Origin: a virus
IMG/VR virus record: IMGVR_UViG_3300034283_001774
Coordinates: 62,001-126,000 of that record
Strand: one strand, 5' to 3'
DNA: 64,000 nucleotides
Part shown: piece by piece, positions 8,460 through 17,615 of the stretch
Layout of the letters: each line of letters starts with the position of its first letter
Numbering within the stretch: position 1 is the first letter of the stretch
Program-made: the position numbers and the translations under genes
The notes under the pieces: generated by a model
Told to the model about the DNA's origin: nothing
The model's input: the letters and a program-made list of their open reading frames with translations, nothing else
The model's database searches: none

Positions 8460-10316
8460 ATGGACATTTCAACACGAATTTTATCGGACATTACAGTATA
8501 TATGAAATATGCGAAGTATGTACCGGAATTAAACAGAAGAGAAACATGGGAAGAATTAGTTACTCGTAATATGGATATGCATATTAAGAAGTTCCCAAAA
8601 TTAGAAAACGAAATTAGAGAGAACTACAAATTCGTGTATGATAAAAAGGTATTACCATCAATGCGTTCAATGCAGTTTGCTGGTAAACCAATTGAAATTT
8701 CACCAAATAGAATTTACAATTGTGCATTCGCACCAGCAGATGATTGGAGAGTGTTTTCAGAAATTATGTTTCTTTTATTAGGTGGAACGGGTGTAGGTTA
8801 CTCTGTTCAAAAACATCACGTTGATGCTTTACCTGAAATTAGAAAACCAAATGCAGATAAGACAAGAAGATTTCTTATTGGTGATTCTATTGAAGGATGG
8901 GCAGATGCTGTGTTAGTATTAATGAAAGCATACTTCTTTGGCGGAAGTAAACCGCAGTTTGATTTTAGAGATATTAGACCAAAGGGTGCAAGATTAATTA
9001 CTTCGGGTGGTAAAGCACCTGGACCTCAACCACTTAAAGAGTGTTTGATTAAAGTAGAAGGTATATTAGATGCACACAAAGACGGTGATAAATTAGAACC
9101 AATTGAAGTACATGATATTATTTGTCATATTGCAGATGCAGTATTGGCAGGTGGTATTCGTAGAGCAGCACTTATTTCATTATTTTCAGCAACCGATGAA
9201 AAAATGATTAGTTGTAAGAGTGGTGCATGGTGGGAAACAAATCCGCAAAGAGGTAGAGCAAATAACTCTGCGGTATTAATGAGACATAAAATCACAAAAG
9301 ATTATTTTATGGACTTATGGAAAAGAATTGAAGCAAGTGGAGCCGGTGAACCTGGTATCTATTTAAGTAATGATAAAGATTGGGGAACTAATCCTTGTTG
9401 TGAAATTGCATTAAGACCTTATCAATTCTGTAACTTATGTGAAGTAAACGTAAGTGATATTATAGACCAAACTGATTTGGAAGAAAGAGTTAAAGCAGCA
9501 TCGTTCATTGGAACATTGCAAGCTGGATATACTGACTTCCATTATTTAAGACCAATTTGGCAAAGAACAACCGAAAAGGATGCGTTGATTGGAATATCTA
9601 TGACTGGTATCGGAAGTGGTGCTATTTTAAAGCATGATATGAAGGCAGCGGCTAAAATTGTTAAAGAAGAAAATAAAAGAGTAGCTGATTTAATGGGAAT
9701 CAACGCTTCGGCAAGATGTACAACCGTAAAGCCTGCCGGAACAACATCATTAACTTTGGGTACATCTTCTGGAATTCACGCTTGGCACAATGATTACTAC
9801 ATTCGTAGAGTAAGAGTTGGTAAGAATGAATCAATTTATTCTCATTTAGTATTACATCATCCTGAATTGGTTGAAGATGAATATTTCAGACCACATGATA
9901 CTGCCGTAATTGGTATTCCACAAAAGGCACCAGCAGATGCAATCTTTAGAACTGAATCTCCAATTCAATTATTAGAGAGAGTTAAGAGAGTACATAGCGA
10001 GTGGGTTAAGCCTGGTCATAGAAGCGGTAACAATACACACAATGTATCTGCAACTGTTTCTATTAGAGAGCATGAGTGGAAAGCAGTTGGTGAGTGGATG
10101 TGGGAAAACAAAGAATTCTATAATGGTCTTTCAGTATTACCGTACGATGGTGGAACTTATATCCAGGCTCCATTTGAAGATTGTACAAAAGAAAAATACG
10201 AAGAACTTATGAAAACATTGCACGATGTTGATTTAAGTAAAGTTATAGAGTTAGAAGATACAACTGACTTAAGTGGTGAGTTGGCATGTGCGGGTGGTGC
10301 GTGTGAAGTTAAGTAA
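8460..10316 (+). CDS. nrdJ: Class II (adenosylcobalamin-dependent) ribonucleotide reductase
   Basis: Makes deoxyribonucleotides for phage DNA, using adenosylcobalamin as radical source. It resembles the monomeric class II type: NRIYNCAF carries the first redox cysteine, NPCCEIA holds the second, FCNLCEVNV holds the thiyl-radical cysteine, and the C-terminal CAGGAC pair is the shuttle to thioredoxin. PAGTTSLTLGTSSGIHAW is a phosphate-binding signature. 618 residues, shorter than the ~740 of the Lactobacillus enzyme. A thioredoxin gene follows 225 nt downstream. No class I small subunit or class III activase is present. Confidence 0.9.
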   Translation: MDISTRILSDITVYMKYAKYVPELNRRETWEELVTRNMDMHIKKFPKLENEIRENYKFVYDKKVLPSMRSMQFAGKPIEISPNRIYNCAFAPADDWRVFSEIMFLLLGGTGVGYSVQKHHVDALPEIRKPNADKTRRFLIGDSIEGWADAVLVLMKAYFFGGSKPQFDFRDIRPKGARLITSGGKAPGPQPLKECLIKVEGILDAHKDGDKLEPIEVHDIICHIADAVLAGGIRRAALISLFSATDEKMISCKSGAWWETNPQRGRANNSAVLMRHKITKDYFMDLWKRIEASGAGEPGIYLSNDKDWGTNPCCEIALRPYQFCNLCEVNVSDIIDQTDLEERVKAASFIGTLQAGYTDFHYLRPIWQRTTEKDALIGISMTGIGSGAILKHDMKAAAKIVKEENKRVADLMGINASARCTTVKPAGTTSLTLGTSSGIHAWHNDYYIRRVRVGKNESIYSHLVLHHPELVEDEYFRPHDTAVIGIPQKAPADAIFRTESPIQLLERVKRVHSEWVKPGHRSGNNTHNVSATVSIREHEWKAVGEWMWENKEFYNGLSVLPYDGGTYIQAPFEDCTKEKYEELMKTLHDVDLSKVIELEDTTDLSGELACAGGACEVK

Positions 10317-10357
10317 GATGCACGATAACTTGGTACAAAATATAGTAAACGGAATAT

Positions 10358-10558
10358 ATGGCTCGATTCGCGGAAACCGATAAGAACCTATATTACTTTG
10401 AAGGTAGTAGGGTAGTGTTTACACCGGAATACCACATAGAACGTGGATATTGTTGTGGGAATGGGTGTAGACACTGTCCTTACGAACCTAAACATATAAA
10501 GGGAAATATAGAATTAGAAAAAATATATAAAAAAGAAAACGATGAGTGTAGTAGTTAA
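10358..10558 (+). CDS. DUF5522-like small cysteine protein, 66 aa
   Basis: A short protein with the signature RGYCCGNGCRHCPY (Cys 32, 33, 37, 40) after YYFEGSRVVFTPEYH. This matches the small DUF5522 proteins found in many Bacteroidetes; function unknown, metal binding likely. It lies between nrdJ and thioredoxin and overlaps the thioredoxin start by 17 nt, suggesting co-translation. A link to redox or radical chemistry is inferred from position only. Confidence 0.75.
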   Translation: MARFAETDKNLYYFEGSRVVFTPEYHIERGYCCGNGCRHCPYEPKHIKGNIELEKIYKKENDECSS

Positions 10559-10811
10559 AAAATTTGGGGCAGCGTGGTGTGGTCCTTGTAGAGCATTGGC
10601 ACCTGTATTAGAGGGAATTAAAAAAGAGTTTGAAGGTAAAGCAACATTCGTTGAATATGATGTTGATAATTCTCCAGAAGAATCGGTACAATATAATGTT
10701 ACATCTATTCCATTAGTAATAATTGAAAAAGATGGTGTAGTTTTAGAAAGATTTCAAGGTTTAGCAGCTAAAGTAGCATATACAAATGCTATTAATGATG
10801 CTATAAAATAA
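10542..10811 (+). CDS. trxA: Thioredoxin
   Basis: Small dithiol oxidoreductase; probable electron donor to NrdJ. The WCGPC active site has Cys 13 and 16, the cis-Pro loop is TSIPLVI, and the 89-residue length is short but complete for a phage thioredoxin. It overlaps the DUF5522 gene and belongs to the nrdJ transcription unit. Confidence 0.93.
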   Translation: MSVVVKKFGAAWCGPCRALAPVLEGIKKEFEGKATFVEYDVDNSPEESVQYNVTSIPLVIIEKDGVVLERFQGLAAKVAYTNAINDAIK

Positions 10812-10812
10812 A

Positions 10813-10844
10813 TTTGGTAATATCCAAAAAGTTTCGTAAATTTG
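10813..10844 (+). promoter_or_regulatory. Bacteroidetes-type promoter giving a nearly leaderless asnB mRNA
   Basis: TTTGG at 10813-10817 and TAAATTTG at 10837-10844, 24 nt apart. The -7 element ends only 4 nt before the ATG at 10849, so the transcript probably starts at or very near the start codon. Confidence 0.75.
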
Positions 10845-10848
10845 TTAT

Positions 10849-12306
10849 ATGTGTGGAATAATAGGCGGTAATTGGTTTACTTCTAGTAAGCAGACCCATA
10901 CCCATTTACAAAAAATAATTCATAGAGGTAGAGATGCTTCTATTGTAGACGAGATAGACAGTGTCTTTGTTGGACACAATCGTCTTTCAATTCAAGATTT
11001 ATCTTCAACAGCAAACCAACCAATGTGGAATGGCGATAAGACTGTATGTATTGTATATAATGGAGAGTTATGGGATAGTAATTACACAAAAGAATTAAAA
11101 GATAAAATTACAATTCCATTTAAAACAAAATCTGATACTGAAATAATTCTTAATGCTTATTGTGAATTTGGAACTGATTCATTCAAAGATTTGGATGGGA
11201 TGTTTTCATTTGCAATAGTTGATACCAAAATTAATAAAATATTTGTAGTTAGAGATTACGTTGGTGAGTTACCTTTATGGTATGCAATTGATAACGATGG
11301 TAAGATGGTATTTTGTTCTGAAAAGAAAGGATTACCAATATCAGAACTTTATGAAAAGCAAGTAAAGGCAATTTATCCAGGAACTTATTTAGAATACAAC
11401 TATAAAACATTAGAACATTCAACGCAAACTTATTATAAACTTCCAAATGAAATAATAAATGATGATAGAGAAACTATCGTTACGAATATTAGAACAATGT
11501 TGGAAGAAGCTGTAAAAGTTAAGATGGTATCAGATGTTCCTATTTGTACTATTCTTAGCGGTGGTATTGATTCCGTTATCACTACATATATTCTTTCTAA
11601 AATTAAACCTGATATTGAAGCATTCGTTGTATCAATGGGTGATGGTGATACTAAAAATGATGATATAAAATATGCTAGAATTGCTGCAAAAGAATTTGGA
11701 GTAAAATTGCATGAAATTATTTTAACCGAACAGGATGTTGAAGATGCGGTTAAAGAAACTCTTTATGTTATTGAGCAAGGTAGATGGCAAAACGTTGGTA
11801 GTGCAATTGCACAAATAGCACTATCTAAAAAGATAAATGAGTTAGGATTCAAAGTTGTATTTAGTGGTGACCTATCCGATGAGATATGGGGTAGTTATGG
11901 GCACATTCAAGCGTTCCATTACAAACCCGAAGATTACGATAAGGCCAGAAGAAAATTAGTAGAAGATGTACATAAGACAAACTTCTTAACAACAAACCAA
12001 TCTATTATGTGGGGTGGAACCGTTGAGGTAAGAACTCCGTATAGTTGGAGACCGTTTGTTGAATATACTTTAAATATTCCACCATTATATCAAAAAGAAG
12101 GTGGACATATGAAACCACTATTAAGAGCTGCATTCAAAGGTGAGATTTCCGATGAACTATTATATAGACCTAAAGTTTACTTCGCAAAAGGATGTAGGAC
12201 AGGTGATATGATGGAAGCTAAAAAAGATATTTTGAAATCTCAATTAAAATCCTTATATTTGTATAAAGACGAACTAAACTTAAATAAATTCTTTCAATAT
12301 GCTTAA
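10849..12306 (+). CDS. asnB: Glutamine-dependent asparagine synthase-like amidotransferase
   Basis: Two-domain enzyme of the AsnB family that transfers ammonia from glutamine to an adenylated carboxylate. The start is fixed by the Ntn nucleophile Cys2 (MCGIIGG). The glutaminase domain runs to ~190 (HRGRD, HNRLSIQD, YNGELW). The synthase domain holds the PPi loop SGGIDS (237-242). At 485 residues it is shorter than E. coli AsnB (554). It is first in an operon with a GNAT gene and two DNA methyltransferases, so the acceptor might not be aspartate; a role in DNA or glycan modification is possible. Confidence 0.88.
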   Translation: MCGIIGGNWFTSSKQTHTHLQKIIHRGRDASIVDEIDSVFVGHNRLSIQDLSSTANQPMWNGDKTVCIVYNGELWDSNYTKELKDKITIPFKTKSDTEIILNAYCEFGTDSFKDLDGMFSFAIVDTKINKIFVVRDYVGELPLWYAIDNDGKMVFCSEKKGLPISELYEKQVKAIYPGTYLEYNYKTLEHSTQTYYKLPNEIINDDRETIVTNIRTMLEEAVKVKMVSDVPICTILSGGIDSVITTYILSKIKPDIEAFVVSMGDGDTKNDDIKYARIAAKEFGVKLHEIILTEQDVEDAVKETLYVIEQGRWQNVGSAIAQIALSKKINELGFKVVFSGDLSDEIWGSYGHIQAFHYKPEDYDKARRKLVEDVHKTNFLTTNQSIMWGGTVEVRTPYSWRPFVEYTLNIPPLYQKEGGHMKPLLRAAFKGEISDELLYRPKVYFAKGCRTGDMMEAKKDILKSQLKSLYLYKDELNLNKFFQYA

Positions 12307-12820
12307 TTTTGTAAAAGCTGAAAAAGGTACAACTGAAATGATTGAAGCTGTAAATCAGGCTTCAACTATTATTGATTTGTATCCTGAAATATTTCCACAC
12401 TTATATAAGCAAGGCTTTAAGTTGGAAAAGTATATTGAAAAGGGTGGTATGATACTGCAAGACGGTGTTGTTATCACTTTTGGAAAATATAAATCTCATG
12501 GTAGAATGAGTAAAAATGCTACTACATATAAAAAGAAAGGAGATTATATTCTTCATCAAATTGCAACAAATCACTCTAAAACAAATGCTTCAAAAGAAGT
12601 ATTAGATGAGTTTGTAGAATATTGTAAATCACAACATGCAGAGAATCTATTCTTAACCGTTAGGGCATTCAATTATAGAGCCGTATTATTTTATGAGAGA
12701 TATGGTTTTGTAAAAGATAGTGATATAACTTGGACTAGTAAAAAAGACGGAGTTATAAATGGTATAGTATTCAGATTGAGATTGGTTGCAAACAAAAATA
12801 TAGAAACAGTATGTATTTAG
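12299..12820 (+). CDS. GNAT-fold acyltransferase
   Basis: 173 residues with a GNAT C-terminal half: LHQIATNH near ~80-90, and LTVRAFNYRAVLFYERYGF (~118-136), the acyl-CoA-proximal motif of the family. The N-terminal ~75 residues are less typical. It overlaps asnB by 8 nt and the methyltransferase by 10 nt, so translation is coupled. The substrate is unknown. The phage Mu Mom DNA-modification enzyme has a GNAT fold, so DNA modification is one possibility given the neighbours. Confidence 0.75.
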   Translation: MLNFVKAEKGTTEMIEAVNQASTIIDLYPEIFPHLYKQGFKLEKYIEKGGMILQDGVVITFGKYKSHGRMSKNATTYKKKGDYILHQIATNHSKTNASKEVLDEFVEYCKSQHAENLFLTVRAFNYRAVLFYERYGFVKDSDITWTSKKDGVINGIVFRLRLVANKNIETVCI

Positions 12821-14040
12821 AATATTTTGATAAATTTAAAGGTATGCAGCCATACCTATATATAAATTCAGAAGAATGGACTTATATTAAAAAAACATTT
12901 GATGTTAATGATGTTAAAGAATCATTAGCAGAAGTGTGTATGGCATACGAATTGCCTTTTGCTGAAATAAGTGAAGATGATGCTAGAAAAGAATATCTTG
13001 CATTAAAAGGTATTCGTTGGAATGAATTATTTACCGAAGGTGAATGGTTTCCAAGAAAGGCATCAGATTTTAGATACTCTTTAGATTTTCAAGGTAAACC
13101 ACAATACATTCGTAGATTAAATACCGGAAATGATGCATCAAATCATTTTCAACAAGCAAATCGTTGGAGTGTAGATGGAACGGTATCACCTGGACCTTCT
13201 AGAACTTGGGCAAGTAAAGAATTTATGACAACTCTAATGGGTGGGTTATATACTCTTAAATTTGATGAAGTTGGTAGAAACCAATTAAGAGTGTGTTTAA
13301 GTTTGAGAAAATATATTTGTTCTCAATTTAAACCAAATGCAGCAAAAGTATTGTATGATTTTTATGGAGCTAAAAATGTATTAGATATATCAGCGGGATG
13401 GGGTGATAGATTATGTGGATTCTTTGCATCTGAAAATGGTGAACATTATGTAGGAATAGACCCTAGAAAAGAAAATCATCCAATATATCGTAAACAGGCG
13501 GAATTCTATACTAAACACAATTCATTCTTTGAAACTGAAAAGAAAGCTGATTTTATAGAATCACCGGCGGAAGATGCAGATTTAACTCAATATAAAGAGC
13601 ACTTTGATATTGTATTTAGTTCACCACCGTATTTCAACGTAGAGAGATATTCTTACGATGATACTCAAAGTTGGGTTAGATATAAAAATATTGATGCTTG
13701 GAATAAAGAGTTTTTACATAAAACAATTGCAAACGTTTGGCCTACTTTAAAGAAAGGTGGTATCCTCGCAGTTAATATTGCAGATGTATATGCAAGTTCC
13801 AAAGGAGATGGTAAAGGTTATAAAGAGATATGTAATCCAATGAATGATTTTATTCAAACATTAGGTGCAGAATACGAAGGATGTTTGGGAATGGAAATGG
13901 CGAAAAGACCTGGTAGTGCTGGAGCGGGTTCTATCATAGAAGGAGATGAGGAAAGATATAGCGAAGAAGCTTTGAAAAAGGCGGAAGAAGCCGGTGATAA
14001 AACATTTTGTGAACCTATTTGGATTTGGAAAAAATTATGA
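12811..14040 (+). CDS. DNA methyltransferase (N6-adenine/N4-cytosine type), paralog 1
   Basis: 409 residues. A SAM-binding motif I (DISAGWGDRLCGFF, ~193-206) is followed by the catalytic motif IV SSPPYF (~270-275) and then ERYSYDDTQSW. SPPY motifs are typical of N4-cytosine and N6-adenine amino methyltransferases. The N-terminal ~180 residues may read the target sequence. It is very similar to the next gene and shares the DDTQS motif with the protein at 16036; no restriction enzyme is adjacent, so self-protection or modification is likely. Confidence 0.82.
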   Translation: MYLEYFDKFKGMQPYLYINSEEWTYIKKTFDVNDVKESLAEVCMAYELPFAEISEDDARKEYLALKGIRWNELFTEGEWFPRKASDFRYSLDFQGKPQYIRRLNTGNDASNHFQQANRWSVDGTVSPGPSRTWASKEFMTTLMGGLYTLKFDEVGRNQLRVCLSLRKYICSQFKPNAAKVLYDFYGAKNVLDISAGWGDRLCGFFASENGEHYVGIDPRKENHPIYRKQAEFYTKHNSFFETEKKADFIESPAEDADLTQYKEHFDIVFSSPPYFNVERYSYDDTQSWVRYKNIDAWNKEFLHKTIANVWPTLKKGGILAVNIADVYASSKGDGKGYKEICNPMNDFIQTLGAEYEGCLGMEMAKRPGSAGAGSIIEGDEERYSEEALKKAEEAGDKTFCEPIWIWKKL

Positions 14041-15251
14041 TAAAAGAATACTTCAAAAAATTTTATGGGATGGAGCCGTATCTTCGTATTGAAAAAGACG
14101 AATGGCAAACTATTCTCAAAACTTATACGAAAAAAGAAATCATAGATGAACTTTCAGAAGTATTGCATACATACCCACCACCAATACCAACTATCACAGA
14201 AGAAGATACGTTAGATGCTTATAAAAAATTAAAAGGAACTTGGTGGCCTGATATTTTAGTAGAAGGTAAATGGTTTCCACGTAATGAAAGAGTATCAAAG
14301 TATCCATTAACTTATGATGGTTCTGAATATTATTTTAGAAGAACTAATGTAGGTAATAATGCATCCAATCCATTTCATATAGAAAATCGTTGGAAGGTTG
14401 ATTGGGTTAGAACACCATCGGGTTGGAAAACTTGGCAAACGGTAGAAGGTATTAAAACAATCGTAAGAGCATACTTTACTTTGGATAAAATGTTATTGGA
14501 TGTAAATTTGGAAACTCTTAAAATGGCAACTACATTAAGAAAGTATGTTGCATCACAATTTAAACCTGTTATTGCAAAAGCATTCTATGATAAGTTTCAA
14601 AGTAAAAATGTTATGGATTTTTCAGCAGGATGGGGTGACCGTTTAGCTGGATTCTTTGCAGGAGAAACAACAAAGTTTTATTTAGGTATTGACCCAAATA
14701 GTAGTAATCATCCTAACTATCAAAAACAAATTGAGTTCTATAAAAAACATACAACATTCTTTGAAGAAGATAAAGATGCAAAGATGTTACAAGCGGCGGC
14801 TGAAGATGTAGATTATTCAGAGTATGAAAACTTCTTTGATACAATCTTTACTTCACCACCGTATTTTAATACGGAAAGATACAGCTTTGATGATACTCAA
14901 AGTTGGATTAGATATAAAAAGTTTGATGATTGGAACAAAGGGTTCTTTCATACAACATTAGACAAAATTATACCAACCTTAAAAAAAGGTGGAATACTGG
15001 CAATCAATATTGCGGATGTATTTTCCGCACCTGATAAGGGGTATGTGGACATAGTTAATTCTATGAACGATTTCCTTCAATCCAGAGGGTTAATTTATAA
15101 AGGGTGTATTGGTATGGAAATGACAAAAAGACCCAATAGTGGGGGTGCTGGGATGGCTGTATCGGAATATTACTCCGATGAATTGAAGGAAAAGGCTGAA
15201 GAAACAAAAAACCACGCATTTGGAGAACCAATATGGATTTGGGAAAAATAA
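14037..15251 (+). CDS. DNA methyltransferase, paralog 2
   Basis: 404 residues, a tandem duplicate of the preceding gene: same order of motifs (DFSAGWGDRLAGFF, TSPPYF, ERYSFDDTQSWIRYK, GGILAINIADVF) and the same opening around FYGMEPYL versus FKGMQPYL. The ATG at 14037 overlaps the upstream TGA (ATGA), fixing the start. Divergence in the N-terminal half suggests a different target site. Last gene of the asnB operon. Confidence 0.82.
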   Translation: MIKEYFKKFYGMEPYLRIEKDEWQTILKTYTKKEIIDELSEVLHTYPPPIPTITEEDTLDAYKKLKGTWWPDILVEGKWFPRNERVSKYPLTYDGSEYYFRRTNVGNNASNPFHIENRWKVDWVRTPSGWKTWQTVEGIKTIVRAYFTLDKMLLDVNLETLKMATTLRKYVASQFKPVIAKAFYDKFQSKNVMDFSAGWGDRLAGFFAGETTKFYLGIDPNSSNHPNYQKQIEFYKKHTTFFEEDKDAKMLQAAAEDVDYSEYENFFDTIFTSPPYFNTERYSFDDTQSWIRYKKFDDWNKGFFHTTLDKIIPTLKKGGILAINIADVFSAPDKGYVDIVNSMNDFLQSRGLIYKGCIGMEMTKRPNSGGAGMAVSEYYSDELKEKAEETKNHAFGEPIWIWEK

Positions 15252-15252
15252 A

Positions 15253-15284
15253 TTTGGTAGATTCAATAAAATATCGTATATTTG
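15253..15284 (+). promoter_or_regulatory. Bacteroidetes-type promoter before the sliding clamp
   Basis: TTTGG at 15253-15257 and TATATTTG at 15277-15284. The 36 nt from 15251 to 15286 are identical to those at 47552-47587, including the spacer, which suggests selection or copying of the whole promoter. Confidence 0.85.
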
Positions 15285-15316
15285 TATTCACAATTTAAAA
15301 TTTAAACATAAACAAA

Positions 15317-16036
15317 ATGAACAAAGCAAAATTAACAAGATTTATCCAAAAGTATAGTTTGGGTGGATTAGTAGAATCAGTTGCATGGAAAACGGAAGAT
15401 AACAAATTAGTTACTCGTTTCATATCCGATGACAAAACTGTATTGGGTGAAATTCAATTAGATAATTTCACATTTAGTGCACCTGATTTAGGAGTGTACA
15501 CAACATCAGCATTATCAAAATTACTTTCGGTAGTTGGTGAAGATATTGAGTTGGAAGCACAAGAAATTGAAGGTAAAGCTGTAAACCTTTTCGTTAAAAG
15601 CGAAAACACAAAGGTTCAGTTTCAATTGGCAGATTTGGCAGTTATTCCAAATGTACCAGATTTGAAAAAACTTCCTGATTTTGATGTTGATATTAATTTT
15701 GATGGTGCGTTTATTGATAAATTTATCAAAGCTAAAAACGCATTGAGTGATGTTGATACATTTACTATTCTTACTGAAAAGAAAGAATTAAAAGTTGTAT
15801 TGGGTTATTCAAATATTAACTCAAATAGAGTTGTGTTCGTAGTTGATAAAGCATATGCAGGTGATGTTAAACCAATTTCTTTCTCAGCAAAGTATTTGAA
15901 AGAAATCTTAACTGCAAATAAAGAGGCAACTGCGGTTGTACTTAAAGTATCAACACAAGGTATTTCGCACGTTGAATTTAAAATTGATGATTTCACTGCA
16001 AAATATTACCTAGTAGAACAACAATTAACTGCATAA
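15317..16036 (+). CDS. 45: Sliding clamp (processivity factor), T4 gp45-like
   Basis: Trimeric ring that tethers the polymerase and, in T4, activates late transcription. 239 residues against 228 in T4; the fold repeats (FTFSAPDLGVY, LSKLLSVVG; FSAKYLKEILTANKE) and the position just before the polymerase fit gp45. The stop codon overlaps the next ATG by one base. Identification is by context and overall pattern; gp45 has few invariant residues. Confidence 0.82.
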   Translation: MNKAKLTRFIQKYSLGGLVESVAWKTEDNKLVTRFISDDKTVLGEIQLDNFTFSAPDLGVYTTSALSKLLSVVGEDIELEAQEIEGKAVNLFVKSENTKVQFQLADLAVIPNVPDLKKLPDFDVDINFDGAFIDKFIKAKNALSDVDTFTILTEKKELKVVLGYSNINSNRVVFVVDKAYAGDVKPISFSAKYLKEILTANKEATAVVLKVSTQGISHVEFKIDDFTAKYYLVEQQLTA

Positions 16037-17607
16037 TGAGTTTTAATTACAAAAAGAAATATTTCTACGAAAAGAATGACTGGTTGTACGAACCGGAAGT
16101 GAACTTATTATATGAAGATGTTCTTAAAATGCCATTCGCCGATTTTGAAAGGTGGGTGGCATTTTTTAGAGAACTCGCAGTAAGAGTTTGGAATGAAACC
16201 GGAGCACCACCGAGAATCGGTGTTGATGAAGGTGAAATGATTGAACAATTTTCTAAACTACAAACTTACAAAGTAGAAAAGTTTGAAGAAAAAGATGATG
16301 ACGGAAACGAAGTCATCTTTAACTTCAATAAGTTTGCAACACCAGTTAATCAATTCTTTCCTGCGATGTATAAGACGGGAATCGGTGGTTCGGCTTATGA
16401 TAAGCCAAAACCATCAATCTACGATGTATTCGCAGATGATGCCTATTTGACAGAGTTTGTAAAACAAATGAGAAGATTAACTAGGCAAGATGGTATGTAT
16501 CGTTTTTCTAAAACCTTACATTTAGATAATCCAGAATTTCATAATTCACATATCCAAAGTGGTAAAGAGTGGATTGAAAAATGGGCAGCGGGTAATAAGA
16601 AAGAAGGATATGGATTTTGTTTATCACAAGCGGATAGCAAAGTTCCATCACCGCCAATTACTGCACAAGAAGTTAAAGACCTTTATGCAGCTGGTATATT
16701 GAAGTATGAAAACATATCTTCATTAAAAACTGCGGATTGGGGTGAGAATATTGATAATTTAGTTGATGTTCCAAAACAACCAATTCAGATTAAGATATAC
16801 CCATTAGGACAAAGAATATTTCCTGAAGCAACTGCTGCATTTCGTATCGGTATGGGTACACAGGCGGTTGTAAACTTCCCACCACTTACTGCAAAATATC
16901 TTTATAAAAGATTTACGGAACATATTAAAAAACAAGATGTAATTAACATCTATGACCCATCAGCGGGTTGGGGTGGTAGAATATTAGGAGCATTAAGTCT
17001 TGATGATAGAAATATCCATTACATAGGAAATGACCCTAATACCGAAAACTACATTTCAGAAATCGGTAAGACTCGCTATGAGTATCTTGCGGAGTTCTTT
17101 AATAATAAAGTACCGGGTGCAGCTAATCCTTTTTGGGGACACGCTAATACATACGAAATCTTTACAACTGGTTCTGAAATTATTAAAGATGACCCGAGAT
17201 TTCAAAAGTATAAAGGTAAATTAGATTTTGCATTTACTTCTCCGCCATACTTTGATAGAGAACGATATTCTGATGATGATACACAATCATTTAAGAAATT
17301 TGGTAACTATGAAAGTTGGAGAGATGGATTTTTAAGACCAACATTAGAAACTATATATGAGTATCTTCGTAATGACCGTTATGTATGTTGGAATATTGCA
17401 GATATTAAAGTTGGTCCTGATAAGTTTTATCCATTGGAGCAAGATAGTATTGATATACTTACACAATTGGGATGTGAGTATAAAGGCAAATTAAGAATGA
17501 CAATGAGTCCAATGACGGGAATGGATTTATCTAAAGCGAAAAATTGTATGCAGATTGAAGGGCAATTTTATAAGTACGAACCAATTTTTATATTTTATAA
17601 ACCATAA
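16036..17607 (+). CDS. DNA methyltransferase, paralog 3 (long form)
   Basis: 523 residues. Motif I is YDPSAGWGGRILG (~310-322), motif IV TSPPYF (~402-407), then ERYSDDDTQSF, as in the two upstream methyltransferases, but the N-terminal part is ~120 residues longer and unrelated to theirs by eye. It lies between the clamp and the polymerase genes, overlapping the clamp stop. A role in modifying phage DNA at the fork is possible; target unknown. Confidence 0.8.
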   Translation: MSFNYKKKYFYEKNDWLYEPEVNLLYEDVLKMPFADFERWVAFFRELAVRVWNETGAPPRIGVDEGEMIEQFSKLQTYKVEKFEEKDDDGNEVIFNFNKFATPVNQFFPAMYKTGIGGSAYDKPKPSIYDVFADDAYLTEFVKQMRRLTRQDGMYRFSKTLHLDNPEFHNSHIQSGKEWIEKWAAGNKKEGYGFCLSQADSKVPSPPITAQEVKDLYAAGILKYENISSLKTADWGENIDNLVDVPKQPIQIKIYPLGQRIFPEATAAFRIGMGTQAVVNFPPLTAKYLYKRFTEHIKKQDVINIYDPSAGWGGRILGALSLDDRNIHYIGNDPNTENYISEIGKTRYEYLAEFFNNKVPGAANPFWGHANTYEIFTTGSEIIKDDPRFQKYKGKLDFAFTSPPYFDRERYSDDDTQSFKKFGNYESWRDGFLRPTLETIYEYLRNDRYVCWNIADIKVGPDKFYPLEQDSIDILTQLGCEYKGKLRMTMSPMTGMDLSKAKNCMQIEGQFYKYEPIFIFYKP

Positions 17608-17615
17608 CATAATAG

